DNA of 19,716 nt from a bacterium Ga0077546 (GCA_001464165.1 LNEX01000189.1:1-19716); one strand, 5' to 3'. Counted from the stretch's first letter, positions 6,214 to 14,814 are shown. Numbers and translations: made by a program. Notes: generated by a model from the sequence alone, not told the origin.

Positions 6214-7854
6214 ATGACAACATCCTCAACCAAACTTACCTGCGATCTACTTCTACAACAGCTCCTCACTGAAGGTGCCAGCCAAATCTTTGTGGCACCG
6301 CGTTCGTGCAACTCTCCCATTGCGCAAGCACTGTCAGAGGTTAAGGGGTTCCGTCAGGTTAATTGCGCCAGCGAACTAACTGCCGCCTTCATGAGTATTG
6401 GCTATGCTCAAGCCTCTTCTCGTGCCGCTGTCGTACTTTTGTCTGCTGGCCAAGGACTCGTCACAGCACTACCTGCCATTTATACGGCTAGTCGCATTCA
6501 TGTACCGATGATTGTCATTTGCGACCAGCTCAGCACCCAAATTCTCAACGACGACCCGGCCCTGGGTTTAGACGCCCAAGCCGTGAGCCGGTCTGTTTGC
6601 AAATGGTCGGCTGAAGCGCGCAGTGCTGGCGAGATACCACGTCTAGTCAGACGAGCTTTCACTGAAGCGTTCTCACCCCCCAGAGGGCCAATTGTACTGT
6701 CGATTCCTGTTGACATCTTGAATCAAGCAGCCGACGCCAATATTATTAGTCCACCACACACTAGTCCACTCGGTGCAGCCGATAACAACTTTATTCAAAA
6801 AAGTGCTCGTACTCTTGTTTCGGCTAATAGTCCATGCATAGTTACCGGCAATGAAGTAAGCCAATATCGGGCTCGCAAAGAAGCAGCAACCCTTGCGGAA
6901 GTGATTGGTTGCCCAGTTTATAGTGAGCCAAATCCAACTGGAGTCAACTTTCCCAACAGACATCCACAGTTTGCCGGGGTGCTCTCGACTGAAATCACTA
7001 AAGCGCGTGAAAGTCTCCGCGGTCACGACTTAGTGTTAGCCCTAGGTATGCAATGCCGCTTACCAGAAACATCAGACCAGGCCTCACTAATTTCGCCACG
7101 CACCTCGGTATTACAAATCAATGTCGACCCTACTCTTTCAGGCAAAACACTGCCTTGCATAGCCGCTGCTACTGCCGATATAGCCGAATCGCTGTCGCGC
7201 TTACGAGCAGAAATTCAGCTAATAGCTGATAACAACTGGCTCAATACAGCAAGAAAGAGAACCCAAGACAATATTAAAAGTATTTCTAGCGAACGGCAGA
7301 AACTAGAAGAAAATCTTGTCTATCCCAAAGAAAACGATCCAATTTCGCTCTTCTGGCTTCTGCGCAGCCTCGATGGCGCTCGCAGCAGTGGTTCAATTGT
7401 CGTCACCGACATTGTCGGAACCATGGCCGACCCAGCAGTGGTAATGAGTCTAGAAGGCAGTTCGTCCTACTTCGCTTCTAATTCAGGAGTGGACGGCTAT
7501 GCAATTGGCGCCGCTCTCGGTACCCAGTGGGCATCACCGGAAAGTACCGTAGTTTGCATAACTTCAGATCAATCATTTTTACAGGCCACCCAGGCCTTGT
7601 GGACGGCAGCCCACTATGTCTTGAACACTAAAATAATTTTGGTCAACAATGGCGGCTCAGACAGCCTTAACCTCCACCTTGGAAACGCCGACCATCAATT
7701 TCCCCTCGACTGCCCCGAGATAGAATTCACGCAGCTAGCCAAGGCCATGACCATTCAAGCGTTAAAAGCAGAAACTATGGGACAACTAGAACACGCACTA
7801 GGCATGATGTTCGACAGCACCGGGCCCTTCTTAATTGATGTTCGAATACGCTAG
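6214..7854 (+). CDS. ThDP-dependent enzyme, benzoylformate decarboxylase-like, atypical cofactor motif
   Basis: A 546-aa protein of the acetolactate synthase/benzoylformate decarboxylase (BFD) fold, in the usual order: N-terminal Pyr domain (about 8-170), central domain (about 190-330) and C-terminal PP domain (about 375-546). The catalytic glutamate that activates thiamine diphosphate is present (E54 in ASELTAAFMSIGYAQAS). Long stretches resemble BFD, for example WSAEARSAGEIPRLVRRAF and ALWTAAHYVLNTK. The ThDP/Mg motif, normally GDG followed by NN about 27 residues on, reads SDQ (451-453) with NN kept at 478-479: the aspartate and asparagines remain but both glycines are lost. The BFD active-site histidine in its LHSAAG region is also absent (LLSAGQG here). 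Substrate and even catalytic activity are therefore open. It is translated from the same probable transcript as the GNAT gene. Confidence 0.82.
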   Translation: MTTSSTKLTCDLLLQQLLTEGASQIFVAPRSCNSPIAQALSEVKGFRQVNCASELTAAFMSIGYAQASSRAAVVLLSAGQGLVTALPAIYTASRIHVPMIVICDQLSTQILNDDPALGLDAQAVSRSVCKWSAEARSAGEIPRLVRRAFTEAFSPPRGPIVLSIPVDILNQAADANIISPPHTSPLGAADNNFIQKSARTLVSANSPCIVTGNEVSQYRARKEAATLAEVIGCPVYSEPNPTGVNFPNRHPQFAGVLSTEITKARESLRGHDLVLALGMQCRLPETSDQASLISPRTSVLQINVDPTLSGKTLPCIAAATADIAESLSRLRAEIQLIADNNWLNTARKRTQDNIKSISSERQKLEENLVYPKENDPISLFWLLRSLDGARSSGSIVVTDIVGTMADPAVVMSLEGSSSYFASNSGVDGYAIGAALGTQWASPESTVVCITSDQSFLQATQALWTAAHYVLNTKIILVNNGGSDSLNLHLGNADHQFPLDCPEIEFTQLAKAMTIQALKAETMGQLEHALGMMFDSTGPFLIDVRIR

Positions 7855-7960
7855 TTCAAGAAGCCATTCTTAACTTTAGTTCAACTTAAAGATGCAAAAG
7901 ATTTCAAAGCATATCAAAAGCTTAGGCAATTTGGTATTTGAGGGCGTTTCTGCGTAGCGG

Positions 7961-7988
7961 TTGATAGACTGTTCTACGTACATAAAGA
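7961..7988 (+). promoter_or_regulatory. Possible promoter of korAB
   Basis: TTGATA (7961-7966) and TAAAGA (7983-7988), 16 bases apart, resemble a sigma-70-type promoter 41 bases before the korA start. An 8-base direct repeat, ctacgtac, lies at 7974-7981 and 7990-7997 and flanks the putative -10. The match is modest and the call is tentative. Confidence 0.25.
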
Positions 7989-8029
7989 ACTACGTACTTC
8001 CACAGGTTTTCCAATAGGATATTCGCACA

Positions 8030-9853
8030 GTGAAAACACTAGCTGCAGATAGCAAAGAAAAACTGGAGCAGGGACGAGTCGTCAACGACTTCTCCATCCA
8101 GGTTGCAACAGTAAATGGCTCAGGTAGCCAATCTTCTAATAGCGTATTGATGCGCTCCATCTTCCAGATGGGTATACCGGTTAGCGGGAAGAACCTCTTC
8201 CCCTCTAATATCGCCGGTCTGCCAACCTGGTTTACCATCCGTGTCAATAAAAACGGCTATGTCGCCAGAAAATCAGACATTGAAATTCTAGTAGCGATGA
8301 ACCCACAAACAGCCATCGATGACGTCAAAAGTCTTTCTACTGGTGCTGTCTGTATTTCACCGGTTGAACTAAAACTCGATGCTATTCGCAAAGACGTTGT
8401 GCACTACCAAGTGCCATTCACTGAATTAGCCGCAAAAGCCAGTGAAAACCTGAAACTGCGCAAACTGCTTATGAACATGCTCTACGTCGGTGTCGTCGCC
8501 GAACTTCTCAATATCGACCATGGTCAAATCGAAAACAGCATCAGCAAACAATTCGAAGGTAAAACAAAAGCCATCGACTTAAACTTGAATGCCGTCAAAA
8601 TTGGTCGCGAGTGGGCTCGCGAAAATCTCAAGAAAGACGACCCATACTTCGTCGAACCAATGAACAAGACCCAAGGCAAAATCATCATCGATGGCAATGC
8701 AGCGTGTGCGCTAGGTTCACTCTTCGCTGGCGTGACTGTAGTGACTTGGTATCCAATCACTCCTTCATCAAGCCTATGCGAACAGTTAATTGATTATTTG
8801 AAGGAATATCGCATCGACAAAGAAACCGGCAAAGCTAGCTTTGCTGTCATTCAAGCCGAAGACGAGCTAGCTGCTATTGGTATGGCACTGGGCGCTGGTT
8901 GGGCTGGTGCCCGCTCGATGACCTCGACCTCAGGCCCTGGTATTTCGCTCATGGCTGAATTTGCTGGCTACGGCTACTTCACAGAGATACCGACTGTTGT
9001 CTTCGACGTTCAGCGTGTTGGTCCTTCAACAGGCATGCCGACTCGCACGTCGCAAGCCGATTTAATCAGTGCACACACACTCTCTCACGGCGACACCAAG
9101 CACATAGTGCTGCTTCCCGGTTCAATTATGGAATGCTATGAAATGGCTGGCGAAGCCTTTGACTTAGCTGAGAAATTCCAAACGCCAATCTTTGTTCTCA
9201 CCGACCTCGATCTCGGCATGAACAACTGGATGAGCGATCCTTTCGAATATCCTACCAAACCAATCAACCGCGGCAAAGTAATGACCGCAGCTGACATTGA
9301 CAAGGCTGGCATCTTCGAGCGCTACAGAGACGTCGATGGAGACGGTATTGCCTACCGCACATTACCTGGCACGGATCACGTGCAAGCAGCTTACTTCACC
9401 CGTGGCTCTGGTCACAACGAAAAGGCTGGCTACACTGAGAAACCAGAAGACTATGTAAACTTGATGGACAGACTAGAGAAGAAATTCCAGACTGCACGCA
9501 AGTTTGTGCCAGCACCAGTTGTAACCGTTGAGAAGAGTGCCAAGATTGGTATCATCGCCTACGGCTCTTCTGACTTTGCCGTTGTCGAAACAAGAGACCA
9601 ACTCAAAGCAGCAAACATTCCAACTAGCTACCTGCGAGTTAGGGCCTTGCCATTCACCGATGAACTGCGCAAATTTGTCGAAAGCCACGACCACGTGTAC
9701 GTAGTAGAGCAGAATAGAGACGCGCAAATGCGCGATCTGATTCGCTTAGAGCTACCCGACCTAGCGATGAAAATTCGCTCAGTCAGACACTACGATGGTC
9801 TGCCAATCGATGCCAAATTTGTCACCGACGCAATTATGGAGCAGGAGAGATAA
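8030..9853 (+). CDS. korA: 2-oxoacid:ferredoxin oxidoreductase, alpha subunit with fused gamma domain
   Basis: A 607-aa subunit of a KorAB-type enzyme that oxidatively decarboxylates a 2-oxoacid (probably 2-oxoglutarate) to the acyl-CoA with reduction of ferredoxin. GTG start, with AGGA 10 bases upstream. Residues about 20-195 are the gamma domain, which opens with a glycine/serine-rich loop (VNGSGSQSSN) and contains LFPSNIAGLPTWFTIRV. Residues about 216-607 are the alpha part: YPITPSSSLCE (241-251), EDELAAIGMALGAGWAGAR (277-295), TSTSGPGISLMAE (298-310) and QRVGPSTGMPTRTSQADL (328-345). These motifs and the gamma-alpha fusion are typical of two-subunit KorAB enzymes without a separate delta ferredoxin subunit. 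Specificity for 2-oxoglutarate rather than pyruvate or branched-chain oxoacids is not proved by the sequence. korB begins 3 bases after the stop. Confidence 0.9.
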   Translation: MKTLAADSKEKLEQGRVVNDFSIQVATVNGSGSQSSNSVLMRSIFQMGIPVSGKNLFPSNIAGLPTWFTIRVNKNGYVARKSDIEILVAMNPQTAIDDVKSLSTGAVCISPVELKLDAIRKDVVHYQVPFTELAAKASENLKLRKLLMNMLYVGVVAELLNIDHGQIENSISKQFEGKTKAIDLNLNAVKIGREWARENLKKDDPYFVEPMNKTQGKIIIDGNAACALGSLFAGVTVVTWYPITPSSSLCEQLIDYLKEYRIDKETGKASFAVIQAEDELAAIGMALGAGWAGARSMTSTSGPGISLMAEFAGYGYFTEIPTVVFDVQRVGPSTGMPTRTSQADLISAHTLSHGDTKHIVLLPGSIMECYEMAGEAFDLAEKFQTPIFVLTDLDLGMNNWMSDPFEYPTKPINRGKVMTAADIDKAGIFERYRDVDGDGIAYRTLPGTDHVQAAYFTRGSGHNEKAGYTEKPEDYVNLMDRLEKKFQTARKFVPAPVVTVEKSAKIGIIAYGSSDFAVVETRDQLKAANIPTSYLRVRALPFTDELRKFVESHDHVYVVEQNRDAQMRDLIRLELPDLAMKIRSVRHYDGLPIDAKFVTDAIMEQER

Positions 9854-9856
9854 TCA

Positions 9857-10834
9857 ATGGTAACTTCAACACCTCCGACTAACAGAATTGGCCTCACTCT
9901 GGCCGATTACAAAGGCGCTCCATCTACACTCTGCGATGGTTGTGGTCACGATGCTATTACAGCTCAGATAATTAAAGCCTTTTACGAACTAGGCAAAGAA
10001 CCACATATGGTGGCAAAATTGAGCGGCATCGGCTGCTCATCTAAGACACCAGCCTACTTCTTAAACCGCTCCCACGGATTCAACTCTGTACACGGCAGAA
10101 TGCCATCGGTAGCAACTGGTGTCAGCGTAGCCAACCACACACTTTCGCTAATCGGCGTAAGTGGCGATGGCGACACCGCTTCAATCGGCCTTGGCCAATT
10201 CTGCCACCTTGTTCGTCGCAATGTTCCAATGATCTATATCGTTGAGAACAACGGTGTGTATGGTCTAACCAAAGGTCAATTCTCAGCTACAGCCGATCTT
10301 GGCTCAAAAGCCAAAAGCGGAGTGATGAATGAATTGCCACCAATCGACCTCTGCGGACTGGCTATTGAGCTTGGTTGCAGTTTCGTTGGCCGTTCATTTG
10401 CTGGCGACCCCAAACAACTAGTAGCACTTCTCAAAGCTGCTGGTTCACACAAAGGTACAGCAGTAATCGACGTCATCAGCCCTTGCGTTACCTTCAACAA
10501 CCACGAAGGTTCAACCAAGGCTTACAAGTACGCCAAAGAAATGGACTACGAACCAGGCTCTATGCAAGAAGTAGAAATGCATGATGGCTCGAAAATTAGA
10601 TTGAAGAAGACTGAGCGCAATTACGATCCGACCAATCAGACCCAGGCGATTATGACGATCAAAGAAGCTCATGACAAGAAAGAGTTTCTCACTGGCCTGC
10701 TCTATGTCAATGAAAACGTAGAAGACTTCACCACCATCATGAATGTTGGCGATGCACCTCTCGCTACATTGCCGCAAGAGATCACTAGACCAGCTAAGAG
10801 CGTTCTAGAAGAGATTATGGCTGGGCTGAAATAG
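9857..10834 (+). CDS. korB: 2-oxoacid:ferredoxin oxidoreductase, beta subunit
   Basis: A 325-aa ThDP- and [4Fe-4S]-binding subunit that forms the active site with KorA. Four cysteines fit the cluster ligands: C26 and C29 (LCDGCGHD), C60 (GIGCSSK) and C210 (ISPCVTFNNHEGS). The ThDP/Mg motif is intact: GDGD (103-106) to NN (131-132) in IVENNGVYGLTKGQ. The C-terminal 100 residues (LLYVNENVEDF and beyond) are the usual KorB tail. The GGAGAG ribosome site overlaps the end of korA, which points to translational coupling. A long hairpin terminator follows 26 bases after the stop, so korAB is a complete two-gene operon. Many C-ending codons (ATC, GAC, AAC) suggest high expression. Confidence 0.92.
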   Translation: MVTSTPPTNRIGLTLADYKGAPSTLCDGCGHDAITAQIIKAFYELGKEPHMVAKLSGIGCSSKTPAYFLNRSHGFNSVHGRMPSVATGVSVANHTLSLIGVSGDGDTASIGLGQFCHLVRRNVPMIYIVENNGVYGLTKGQFSATADLGSKAKSGVMNELPPIDLCGLAIELGCSFVGRSFAGDPKQLVALLKAAGSHKGTAVIDVISPCVTFNNHEGSTKAYKYAKEMDYEPGSMQEVEMHDGSKIRLKKTERNYDPTNQTQAIMTIKEAHDKKEFLTGLLYVNENVEDFTTIMNVGDAPLATLPQEITRPAKSVLEEIMAGLK

Positions 10835-10860
10835 GCGAGCAGACACCAATAGAACCGCAA

Positions 10861-10902
10861 AAGTATTAAGGGGCCGCTAGTGATAGCGGCCTCTTAATAC
10901 TT
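10861..10902 (+). terminator. Rho-independent terminator of korAB
   Basis: An 18-bp stem (10861-10878 with 10885-10902) with one G-T wobble and a 6-base loop (agtgat), GC-rich at the apex. Downstream is aaagttttct, so the T-run is set off by four bases; on the other strand the stem is followed by tttt. It could stop transcription in both directions. It lies 26 bases after the korB stop. Confidence 0.82.
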
Positions 10903-11006
10903 AAAGTTTTCTCCCTATGGAGTTTTCCACTCCACTCGGTGCGGTAGCAGCTGAGCGAATATTGTCTACCAGTAGAAAAAGAACAATGGCAATCTCGGCT
11001 CAAGTT

Positions 11007-11030
11007 AAAAGCTTTCCAGCGTAAGCTTTT
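11007..11030. repeat. Perfect 8-bp inverted repeat in the gap after korB
   Basis: aaaagctt (11007-11014) and aagctttt (11023-11030) surround the 8-base loop tccagcgt. The T-run lies in the stem, so it is a poor terminator on its own. It could be a backup terminator for korAB or the site of a small transcript. No protein frame covers it convincingly. Confidence 0.4.
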
Positions 11031-11054
11031 GCTGAACTAGCAATATGATTTCCT

Positions 11055-11153
11055 ATGCTATTCGTCATACTTATCATTACAGCTGTAGCAATTCAACTCT
11101 TGAGCCCAGACAAGCTAACACCAGATAAAGACTGTGCTCCGCACTGGAATTAG
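11055..11153 (+). CDS. Possible 32-aa single-TM peptide (very uncertain)
   Basis: A short frame starting at ATG 11055 encodes 32 residues: a hydrophobic N-terminal half (MLFVILIITAVAIQLL) that would span the membrane, then a short polar tail ending in CAPHWN and a TAG stop. There is no convincing Shine-Dalgarno before it. The same frame remains open after the TAG for another 69 codons to TAA at 11361, with an internal ATG at 11238. Three explanations are possible: a real micro-protein, the eroded remains of a roughly 100-codon gene, or chance. Confidence 0.2.
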   Translation: MLFVILIITAVAIQLLSPDKLTPDKDCAPHWN

Positions 11154-11337
11154 CCTCCGTATTGTCAAGAAGCGCCCGCTATATTGCTTGAGCGTAAAGC
11201 CATTTATTTACTTACCGGGTTTGCTAGCCTAACGCAAATGAGCCTTGCCTGTGGCCGTTTTGCGCCATTGCAAGAGAGCCTAAGATTCTATTGCAGTATT
11301 TGCCAATACCCCGACGACTATCTATCGTTTATAGTCA

Positions 11338-11366
11338 TTGGAAGATGTCTTAAAACTGAATAAAAC
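11338..11366 (+). promoter_or_regulatory. Possible promoter of the SNF2 gene
   Basis: TTGGAA (11338-11343) and TAAAAC (11361-11366), exactly 17 bases apart, each match the sigma-70 consensus at 4 of 6 positions. They end 31 bases before the SNF2 start. The surroundings are A/T-rich. Tentative. Confidence 0.28.
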
Positions 11367-11397
11367 GAAAATTGCTTAGAGCGAGCTGACTAGAGAG

Positions 11398-14300
11398 ATG
11401 ACAAAGTCGTTATTTAATACGCAGCTAGTATCAAGCAGTTTTGGCTGGACAAATCTCACAAAAGCACGTCTTTTGTGCGAGACATCGGCCGTTCTCGACT
11501 GGGGCTTTGACATTTCAGGGACCAAGTTAGTTGGGCGCGTGCAGGATGGCAAAAAGTCGCCCTATAAAGTTGAGGTAGTATTTTCAGCACCAGATGAAAC
11601 CGGAAAATCATGGTTAACAGCCAAATGTTCCTGTTCGTCTGCCCGTGATTGTGTTCACGCTGCCGCTGTTGCCCTTAGGGCCGCCCAAGAAAACTGCGCT
11701 GACAATGGTGCTTTTACTTCTCCTCAGATTGATAGCGAAGGCTTGCGATTACTTGACAAGAACCGAGAAAAATATCCTACGTACGCTGCTTTTTGGCTCA
11801 ATCGCCTTGATGCTGCATTACTTGATGCTGCGCTATCGTCAGCTGAAGTTTCTTCAGAAATTGAGAAAAAGTCTAGCGAAAATATCATTTATTGCTTAAC
11901 TCTAAATGAAAGGTTGAACGGAGAACTGCAAATTGAACCGCGAATAGCGAAAAGACTTAAATCAGGGGAATTCGGAACCAGTCGGTCTTACAATTGGCTA
12001 CAGTTAGCTACCAGCCAGGCAACCTTCGTCACTGAACCAGATCGGGTTATTGCTAGACTGTGGGCAACATGTTGCCACAGTGATTCATTAATTGCTCCCA
12101 GCCAAACGACGTACTCGCCTGCTGATGGTGCTGTTTTAGACCTACTTATAAAGCGCATATTAGCCACAGAAAGGGCCTATTTGGGTGAGCAGACTGAGCG
12201 GCCACTACTCTTAGGTCAACCTCTTCAGGGTTCAATAAGCTGGATAGTTCACGACGACTCAAGGCAGTCACCACAGGTAGTTCTTCATGATAAAAAGCAT
12301 TGTAGCGTCATCAACTGCTCTAGTTTTTGGTACTACAACAGTCAAACTGAAGAGCTCGGAACGATAGTATTGCCGTACTCGCAAGAGATTTGTCAGCTGA
12401 TCTTGAGCGCTCCGCGAATTGCAGCAAAGAACGCCGCTGAGATTTATCAAATACTGAGTTCTAAACGGCTTGACTTACCGCTACCCCAGCTAGATATCGA
12501 AGAAGAGCTCTGTACTAAATCTCCGCAGATAAAGCTGACACTTCGTTTTGAGAATTTACAGTATAGCCGACTAGTTTCTGAAGGGGCAAAAGAAAAGTCG
12601 GTTAGAGGCGTGAACCTAGCAAGACTGCAATTTGATTATGGCTTTGATTCAAGCAAGCTAGCAGAGAGCTGGGAGAGCTACCGTTGGTCAGATGGTAAGC
12701 GCTTCGTGATAAGCAAGCGTGATCTTATTTTTGAGCAAAGTGCTAGAGATAGACTTGCTAACTTTGGGTTTAAACAACAACTTTCAGCCAAGGGCAGGCC
12801 TACAGAATCTAGCTGGATTGCAAAGGGCAATGACACTGAAACCTGGCTGTCGTTTATCAAGCAGAGTGTGCCTGCATTAGAAAAAGAAGGCTGGCAATTT
12901 GAATACGAAGACTCTTTTCAGCACAAAGTGATCGAATGCGATCAAGACTGGCTACTGGATGTTTCTGAGCCAGACAAATCTGGTTCTTCTAGCTTTTGGT
13001 TCTCACTCGATTTGGGAATTCTTGTTGAAGGCGTAAGGCTCTCGCTACTGCCAATTATTTCGCAGGCAATAAACTCAGCAAAACAAAATTTAGAACTTTC
13101 GTCGCTAGATAGCTTAAACTTTGGTGGCAAGTTTTACGCACATCTAGACGATGGCAGGCTCATTGCTCTTCCCTTTGAACGAGTAAGAAATCTAGTTGCC
13201 TGTTTAGCTGAGTTGTTAGATAAGACAAACCTAGAAAAAGACGGCCGTCTCAATGTATCACTCTCACAATTATCGTCTATCAAAAGCGCTGGTCACTCAG
13301 ATGCCTACCACTGGAAGCCTGAAAGTGCCACCCTTAACCTGGTCGAGCAGATTAGTCAGTTTGATAGAAAACGCGAGCTAGAAGAGCCAGAGGGCCTCAA
13401 TACTAGCTTGCGAACATATCAGAAAGAAGGCCTGGCATGGCTAGACTTTATTTCGTCGTTTAATTTTGGGGGAATACTTGCTGATGACATGGGCCTAGGC
13501 AAAACTGTTCAGATCTTGGCCCATATCGCGAGAGAAAAACAATTAGGCAGGCTGCAATATTCGTGCCTGGTGATTTGTCCAACCAGTGTCATGCCCAATT
13601 GGCAAGCAGAAATTCGGCGTCTGGCACCATCTTTGTCAGTTATCGCTCTGCACGGCTCGAGTCGAAGTGAATTGCTTAGAATCGCTCAGTGTGTTGATAT
13701 AGTTTTAACTACTTATCCGATACTGACTCGCGATATTGATTCGCTCTCTGAACGCAAGTGGCACTGTATTGTTCTTGACGAGGCGCAAGCAATCAAGAAC
13801 GACTCAACTCAGGCAGCCCAAGCTGTTTTGAGACTAGAATGCAACCACAGAATTAGTTTGACAGGTACACCAATCGAGAATCACATTGGTGAATTGTGGT
13901 CACAGTTTAATTTCCTTATGCCTGGTCTACTAGGTAAAAAAGCTACTTTTGACAGAGTTTTTCGAAGTCCAATAGAGAAAGACAATGATAAAGAGCGCAT
14001 GCAACTCCTTCTGACGCGCATTCAACCATTTTTAATAAGGCGCACCAAGACGCAGGTGGCAAAAGATCTTCCAGCTAAAACTGAAATGATCAAGTACATA
14101 GAAGTTGAAGGGAAGCAGCGTGATCTTTATGAAACCGTTCGCCTATCGATGCACGAGCAGGTTCTAGAAGAAATTAAGGCTAAAGGCATTGCCTCTTGTG
14201 GTTTAGTGATTCTCGATGCGCTTATGAAGTTAAGGCAAACTTGCTGTCATACGAACTTAGTTAAGCTGGATGCGGCGAGCAATGTGAACGAGAGCGCCAA

Positions 14301-14814
14301 GCTCAAGTTTCTAATGGAAATGCTAGGAGATCTAGTCGAAGAGAAGCGGCAAGTTCTCATCTTCTCTCAGTTCACGGGTATGCTCGATCTAATCGCTGCC
14401 GAGTTGTCAACTCAAGCAATAGAGTTTGTGCAACTAAGAGGTTCAACAAAGGACAGAGTTACTCCGGTTGAACGCTTTCAGCGAGGTGAGGTGCCCGTAT
14501 TTCTCATCAGCTTGAAGGCTGGGGGAACAGGTCTTAATCTCACAGCTGCTGATACAGTCATTCATTTCGACCCCTGGTGGAATCCTGCAGTCGAAGATCA
14601 AGCGACAGATAGAGCCTACCGTATTGGTCAGGATAAACCAGTATTTGTCTATCGACTAATTGCCGAAGGCACCATTGAAGAGCGCATGCTCGAATTGCAA
14701 AGTGAAAAGAGAGCCATCGCCAATAGTATTTTGGCGGATGAAGACATGCAACTAAACTCAGCCCTGAAATTTGATGAGGAGACCTTGACCAAGCTATTTG
14801 CACCACTAAAGTGA
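11398..14814 (+). CDS. SWIM zinc-finger SNF2-family DNA-dependent ATPase
   Basis: An 1138-aa Swi2/Snf2 ATPase (superfamily 2, RapA/Rad54-like) expected to translocate on duplex DNA and remodel protein-DNA complexes. A SWIM zinc finger is near the N-terminus: C77, C79, C85, H87 in CSCSSARDCVH. Residues about 90-640 are a long region, probably the bacterial SNF2-associated domain. The ATPase core has LADDMGLGKT (Walker A, about 694-703), a DEAQ box (about 794-797) and LTGTPIEN. The C-terminal helicase lobe has LIFSQFTGMLDLI, LKAGGTGLNLTAADTVIHFD (from about 1038) and DRAYRIGQ (about 1071-1078), ending with EERMLELQSEKR. The arrangement equals known bacterial SWIM-SNF2 proteins and looks intact. 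No methylase, nuclease or other defence gene is adjacent, so a housekeeping or repair role is as likely as defence. Frequent CTA, TTA and AGA codons contrast with korAB and suggest low expression. The ribosome site sits too close to the ATG to be strong. Confidence 0.92.
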   Translation: MTKSLFNTQLVSSSFGWTNLTKARLLCETSAVLDWGFDISGTKLVGRVQDGKKSPYKVEVVFSAPDETGKSWLTAKCSCSSARDCVHAAAVALRAAQENCADNGAFTSPQIDSEGLRLLDKNREKYPTYAAFWLNRLDAALLDAALSSAEVSSEIEKKSSENIIYCLTLNERLNGELQIEPRIAKRLKSGEFGTSRSYNWLQLATSQATFVTEPDRVIARLWATCCHSDSLIAPSQTTYSPADGAVLDLLIKRILATERAYLGEQTERPLLLGQPLQGSISWIVHDDSRQSPQVVLHDKKHCSVINCSSFWYYNSQTEELGTIVLPYSQEICQLILSAPRIAAKNAAEIYQILSSKRLDLPLPQLDIEEELCTKSPQIKLTLRFENLQYSRLVSEGAKEKSVRGVNLARLQFDYGFDSSKLAESWESYRWSDGKRFVISKRDLIFEQSARDRLANFGFKQQLSAKGRPTESSWIAKGNDTETWLSFIKQSVPALEKEGWQFEYEDSFQHKVIECDQDWLLDVSEPDKSGSSSFWFSLDLGILVEGVRLSLLPIISQAINSAKQNLELSSLDSLNFGGKFYAHLDDGRLIALPFERVRNLVACLAELLDKTNLEKDGRLNVSLSQLSSIKSAGHSDAYHWKPESATLNLVEQISQFDRKRELEEPEGLNTSLRTYQKEGLAWLDFISSFNFGGILADDMGLGKTVQILAHIAREKQLGRLQYSCLVICPTSVMPNWQAEIRRLAPSLSVIALHGSSRSELLRIAQCVDIVLTTYPILTRDIDSLSERKWHCIVLDEAQAIKNDSTQAAQAVLRLECNHRISLTGTPIENHIGELWSQFNFLMPGLLGKKATFDRVFRSPIEKDNDKERMQLLLTRIQPFLIRRTKTQVAKDLPAKTEMIKYIEVEGKQRDLYETVRLSMHEQVLEEIKAKGIASCGLVILDALMKLRQTCCHTNLVKLDAASNVNESAKLKFLMEMLGDLVEEKRQVLIFSQFTGMLDLIAAELSTQAIEFVQLRGSTKDRVTPVERFQRGEVPVFLISLKAGGTGLNLTAADTVIHFDPWWNPAVEDQATDRAYRIGQDKPVFVYRLIAEGTIEERMLELQSEKRAIANSILADEDMQLNSALKFDEETLTKLFAPLK

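Larger units (their letters stand above)
10835..11397. other. Gene-poor 563-base region between korB and the SNF2 gene
   Basis: This stretch holds the korB terminator (10861-10902), a second shorter inverted repeat (aaaagctt at 11007-11014 with aagctttt at 11023-11030), and one rightward frame that is open from 11055 to 11361 except for a TAG at 11151-11153. A weak promoter-like pair precedes the SNF2 gene. I see no RNA gene or known riboswitch in it. Confidence 0.6.

Noticed and set aside
6214..7854. Calling this gene acetolactate synthase (ilvB) or benzoylformate decarboxylase (mdlC) outright
   Set aside because: The cofactor motif is SDQ rather than GDG and the active-site histidine of BFD is absent, and no ilvN or mandelate gene is adjacent. 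Only the fold-level call is justified.
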